The notes under the pieces: model-generated
Seen by the model: the letters and a program-made list of their open reading frames with translations, nothing else
The model's database searches: none
What the model was told of the DNA's origin: nothing
Translations under genes and position numbers: made by a program
Shown: one piece after another, positions 6,118 through 8,133 of the stretch
How the letters are laid out: each line of letters begins with the position of its first letter
How positions within the stretch are numbered: position 1 is the stretch's first letter
Assembly: GCA_002719575.1 (NCBI GenBank)
Contig: PBHS01000012.1
Span: 34,288 to 42,420 of the forward strand
From: Gammaproteobacteria bacterium
GTDB taxonomy: Bacteria > Pseudomonadota > Gammaproteobacteria > Pseudomonadales > Pseudohongiellaceae
Direction: 5' to 3'
Length of the DNA stretch: 8,133 nucleotides

Positions 6118-7110
6118 TCAGCCCAGCCAGAGCGCGCCCAAGCGGTTTGAACGTCTGGGGACAACGCATCGGAAGCCTGTATGGTTGGTGGCAGATTCAG
6201 GGTCTGCAGGCATCCGCGCGCTGACTCTGAAACCCTGGCAGTAGTTTTCACTGCAAAGGAATGACCCGCCGCGGATGCTCCGCTTTGGCAAACCCGGTTC
6301 AGCCGGATCCAGACTCTCTTCCCTTTTCACTCCTTTTGGATTGTGACTACCGAGAACGGAGTATGCGTTCGGGTGGTACCAGTCGGAAACCCATTCCCAG
6401 ACATTTCCTGTGATGTCGTAGAGTCCGAAGTCATTCGCTGGATAGCTGCCAACCGGTGCCGATTGGTGGTGACCATCGGTATTCTCGTTCCTGACCGGAA
6501 ACTCGCCCTGCCAGTAATTGGTAACGGCCTCCACGTGATGAGTCGGCTGATCACCCCAACTGTAGATCTGCCCGTCCCGCCCACCCCGGGCGGCGAATTC
6601 ATACTGCGCCTCGGTGGGCAGTGTCTTGCCTCGCCAGTTGCAGTAGGCCAATGCATCTGCGTAGTTGATTTGAACAACAGGATGCTCCGCCCGCGAAAGC
6701 AGTGTCTCGCCGGCGCCCTCTGGAGAACGCCAGCTGGCATCTTTGACTAACCGCCACCAGCTCATGGGCACTATTTCTCTCAGACTTCTGCCTTCCGCGG
6801 TGTGGAACACCAGAGAGTCGCCATATTGTTCGGCGCCGGTTACGTAGTTTGTGGCAGCGACGAACGATTCGTAATGGGCGTTGGTGACTTCATACTTATC
6901 GATCCAAAACCCAGAGACGCTCACCGGATGAGCGGGGGCCTCATCTGGCAGACCGTGGTCTGAACCCATGATAAAGCTTCCGCCGTCAAGCCAGACCATG
7001 TTTTCCGGATCGCCTTTCTCCTCAACAAGGATGAAGCCATCGACAATGATCAGGCCGAGAATAAAGATTGTTCCAAGCAGATTATGCGATTGTCTTAGCA
7101 TTTGCTGCAT
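6118..7110 (-). CDS. Membrane-anchored formylglycine-generating enzyme (SUMF1/FGE family)
   Basis: A 330-residue protein with one hydrophobic segment (about 11-28) preceded by R6 and followed by an acidic stretch. This reads as a signal anchor placing the rest in the periplasm. The remainder is an FGE-sulfatase domain: GGSFIMGS (43-50), DKYEVTNAHY (71-80), TLPTEAQYEFAARGG (163-177), SWGD (184-187), GLYDITGNVWEW (229-240) and a GFRC end (312-315). FGE oxidises an active-site Cys of sulfatases to formylglycine. The paired cysteines used by human FGE (C336 and C341) are present as C286 and C291 in GGSFLCSENYC. Relatives without sulfatase-activating activity, such as EgtB-like proteins, lack this pair. 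No sulfatase lies in the window. No good Shine-Dalgarno precedes the ATG at 7110; ATG at 7101 (residue 4) is an alternative with the same product class. Confidence 0.88.
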   Translation of the reverse strand: MQQMLRQSHNLLGTIFILGLIIVDGFILVEEKGDPENMVWLDGGSFIMGSDHGLPDEAPAHPVSVSGFWIDKYEVTNAHYESFVAATNYVTGAEQYGDSLVFHTAEGRSLREIVPMSWWRLVKDASWRSPEGAGETLLSRAEHPVVQINYADALAYCNWRGKTLPTEAQYEFAARGGRDGQIYSWGDQPTHHVEAVTNYWQGEFPVRNENTDGHHQSAPVGSYPANDFGLYDITGNVWEWVSDWYHPNAYSVLGSHNPKGVKREESLDPAEPGLPKRSIRGGSFLCSENYCQGFRVSARMPADPESATNHTGFRCVVPRRSNRLGALWLG

Positions 7111-7141
7111 TCGTTTTGGTATGGGTGGCCCGAGTGTACCA

Positions 7142-7147
7142 AGTATA
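7142..7147 (-). promoter_or_regulatory. Candidate -10 element of the FGE gene
   Basis: The minus strand reads TATACT here, matching five of six bases of the sigma-70 -10 consensus. It lies about 32 bp upstream of the FGE start. No recognisable -35 hexamer sits at the right distance; instead the palindrome at 7150-7163 fills the spacer, as expected of an activator- or repressor-controlled promoter. Tentative. Confidence 0.25.
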
Positions 7148-7149
7148 AG

Positions 7150-7163
7150 ATGGGAAATCCCAT
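7150..7163. promoter_or_regulatory. Palindrome, possible operator between the FGE gene and the secreted-protein gene
   Basis: ATGGGA and TCCCAT are perfect inverted copies separated by AA. The site lies in the 170-bp divergent intergenic region, directly beside the candidate FGE -10 box. Symmetry and position suit a dimeric regulator, but I recognise no known consensus and see no second copy nearby. Confidence 0.35.
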
Positions 7164-7222
7164 TGCAGCTGCGTGATTGTGTGCAGGTTAATTGGACTCA
7201 TCATAAAATCTGTTGGTGACTG

Positions 7223-7272
7223 CCCTTGGTTCTTGCGATAATTGGATGCCATGCTCGGCAGCAAACCAAGGG
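7223..7272 (+). promoter_or_regulatory. Stem-loop that could sequester the ribosome-binding site of the secreted-protein gene
   Basis: CCCTTGGTT (7223-7231) is perfectly complementary to AACCAAGGG (7264-7272). The 32-nt loop holds a smaller hairpin, TGCC (7247-7250) with GGCA (7257-7260). The right arm contains AAGGG, the Shine-Dalgarno for the ATG at 7281, 8 nt downstream. If this RNA folds as drawn, the ribosome site is masked, so translation could be switched by an RNA-binding protein, temperature, ligand or small RNA. No known riboswitch or thermosensor family is recognised. Confidence 0.4.
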
Positions 7273-7280
7273 AAATAACG

Positions 7281-8133
7281 ATGAAATACAGAGGCTTAAT
7301 AGCGGGTTTAGTTGCCCTCTGTGCCGGTAGTGGATTGCCGGCGGCGGAGTCAGGCTACCTAGCGCCCAGGACGGAGCAAGGCGCGCCTGACTTACAGGGC
7401 ACTTGGTCGATTGCGACTCAGACTAATCTTGAGCGGGCGGAGCGCTTTAGAGGGCAGTTGGTTATCTCCGAAGAAGAAGCGATTCTGATAGAGGCCCGGG
7501 TTAGGGCGAGGAATGAGGCCAGTAATCAACCCAGTGATCCGGACCGTGAAGCTCCGGACGCCGGGCGTAATGTCGGAGGTTACAACACATTCTGGATGGA
7601 TCCTGGAGACCGGCTTGCAGTGGTAAGAGGTGAAATCCGAACCTCTATTTTGGTTGATCCTGCTGATGGCAGGCTACCTTACTCGGAGCAGGGGCGCGCA
7701 AGTTATGCGGCTGCCATGCGCCAGCGTAATTCCTATGACGGGCCAGAAGTGCGACCTCTGGGTGAACGCTGTGTCGTGGGTTTTGGCTCTACAGGAGGCC
7801 CGCCGAAGCTACCGGTGCTTTACAACAATCTGACGCAGATCGTGCAGACAAAAACTCATGTGCTGCTGATGGCAGAGATGAACCATGATGCACGGATTGT
7901 CAGACTGAACACTGAGTTTCCAGCCAACAGCCAGTATCCCTGGATGGGAGATTCTGTTGGCTACTACGAAGGAGACAGTCTGATTGTTGAAACCACCAAT
8001 TTTCATCCGCAACAGAGCTTGCGTTCTTCCCTCGAGCATCGGTTCTATGGATCGCAGCAAATGAAGGTGACGGAGCGATTCACCCGTGTCGCCGATGATG
8101 TCATCCGCTACCAGTTCACCGTGGACGATCCGG
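7281..8133 (+). CDS. Secreted protein of unknown function, 3' end cut by the window
   Basis: An open frame runs from the ATG at 7281 to the right edge without a stop, giving 284 codons; the C-terminus is missing. The N-terminus is a signal peptide: K2 and R4, a hydrophobic core (6-17), and a likely signal peptidase I site around residues 20-23 (LPAAES). C14 is followed by no proper lipobox context, so a lipoprotein is unlikely. The mature part begins with PDLQGTW (36-42). It then carries ILVDPADGRLPY (123-134), a single cysteine C163 in GERCVVG, EMNHDARIVRLN (199-210), WMGDSVGYYEGDSLIVETTNF split as 221-230 and 231-241, and ERFTRVADDVIRYQFTVDDP (265-284). I recall these motifs from a widespread group of exported bacterial proteins usually annotated only as hypothetical. 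No catalytic motif is recognisable. Shine-Dalgarno AAGGG supports the start. Its frame is confirmed by the conserved motifs, while overlapping frames are fragmentary. Confidence 0.82.
   Translation, partial: MKYRGLIAGLVALCAGSGLPAAESGYLAPRTEQGAPDLQGTWSIATQTNLERAERFRGQLVISEEEAILIEARVRARNEASNQPSDPDREAPDAGRNVGGYNTFWMDPGDRLAVVRGEIRTSILVDPADGRLPYSEQGRASYAAAMRQRNSYDGPEVRPLGERCVVGFGSTGGPPKLPVLYNNLTQIVQTKTHVLLMAEMNHDARIVRLNTEFPANSQYPWMGDSVGYYEGDSLIVETTNFHPQQSLRSSLEHRFYGSQQMKVTERFTRVADDVIRYQFTVDDP

Noticed and set aside
6343..6750. 135-codon plus-strand open frame inside the FGE gene
   Set aside because: The FGE frame on the other strand carries all family motifs including both catalytic cysteines. 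The plus frame has none.
7251..7280. Possible upstream start at ATG 7251 for the secreted-protein gene
   Set aside because: It is in frame, but the extension would put non-signal residues ahead of the clear signal peptide. It has no good ribosome site, whereas ATG 7281 has AAGGG at 8 nt.
7809..8060. 83-codon minus-strand open frame
   Set aside because: Antisense to the conserved motifs of the secreted-protein gene, which fills this region in the plus direction.
1..8133. CRISPR array, tRNA, transposase or insertion-sequence ends
   Set aside because: I found no regularly spaced repeats, no tRNA-like cloverleaf, and no transposase or terminal inverted repeats with target duplication.

Overview
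The window looks like a chromosomal stretch from a proteobacterium of moderate GC. Proteins and Shine-Dalgarno sequences are of Gram-negative type, and the enzyme set recalls lipid- or steroid-degrading marine gammaproteobacteria. That placement is inferred from gene content; there is no rRNA or other phylogenetic marker. No mobile element, tRNA, rRNA or CRISPR array was found.

Region 1 (about 140-6057) is a pair of divergent gene groups that together encode a beta-oxidation spiral. Leftward from a 210-bp divergent intergenic region run an alpha-methylacyl-CoA racemase-type family III CoA-transferase (GTG start at 2658), an enoyl-CoA hydratase/isomerase-family protein and, after a 144-bp gap, a small antibiotic-biosynthesis-monooxygenase (ABM) domain protein. 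Rightward run an HSD10-type short-chain 3-hydroxyacyl-CoA dehydrogenase, a thiolase and a long-chain/isovaleryl-type acyl-CoA dehydrogenase. Read as a pathway, the order is epimerise the 2-methyl group, dehydrogenate, hydrate, oxidise, and cleave by thiolysis. Racemase plus HSD10-type dehydrogenase points to 2-methyl-branched acyl-CoAs, such as isoprenoid, sterol side-chain or branched-chain amino-acid derived ones. No acyl-CoA ligase, transporter or transcriptional regulator lies in the window.

Region 2 (6118-7110, minus strand) is a membrane-anchored formylglycine-generating enzyme (FGE/SUMF1) homologue that keeps both catalytic cysteines, so it is probably a real sulfatase activator. It converges on the acyl-CoA dehydrogenase gene with a 60-bp gap.

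Region 3 (7281 to the right edge, plus strand) is the first 284 codons of a secreted protein of unknown function, divergent from the FGE gene. The 170-bp gap between them holds a 14-bp palindrome and a long-range inverted repeat whose right arm contains the ribosome-binding site of the secreted-protein gene. The first 139 bases of the window contain nothing I can identify.
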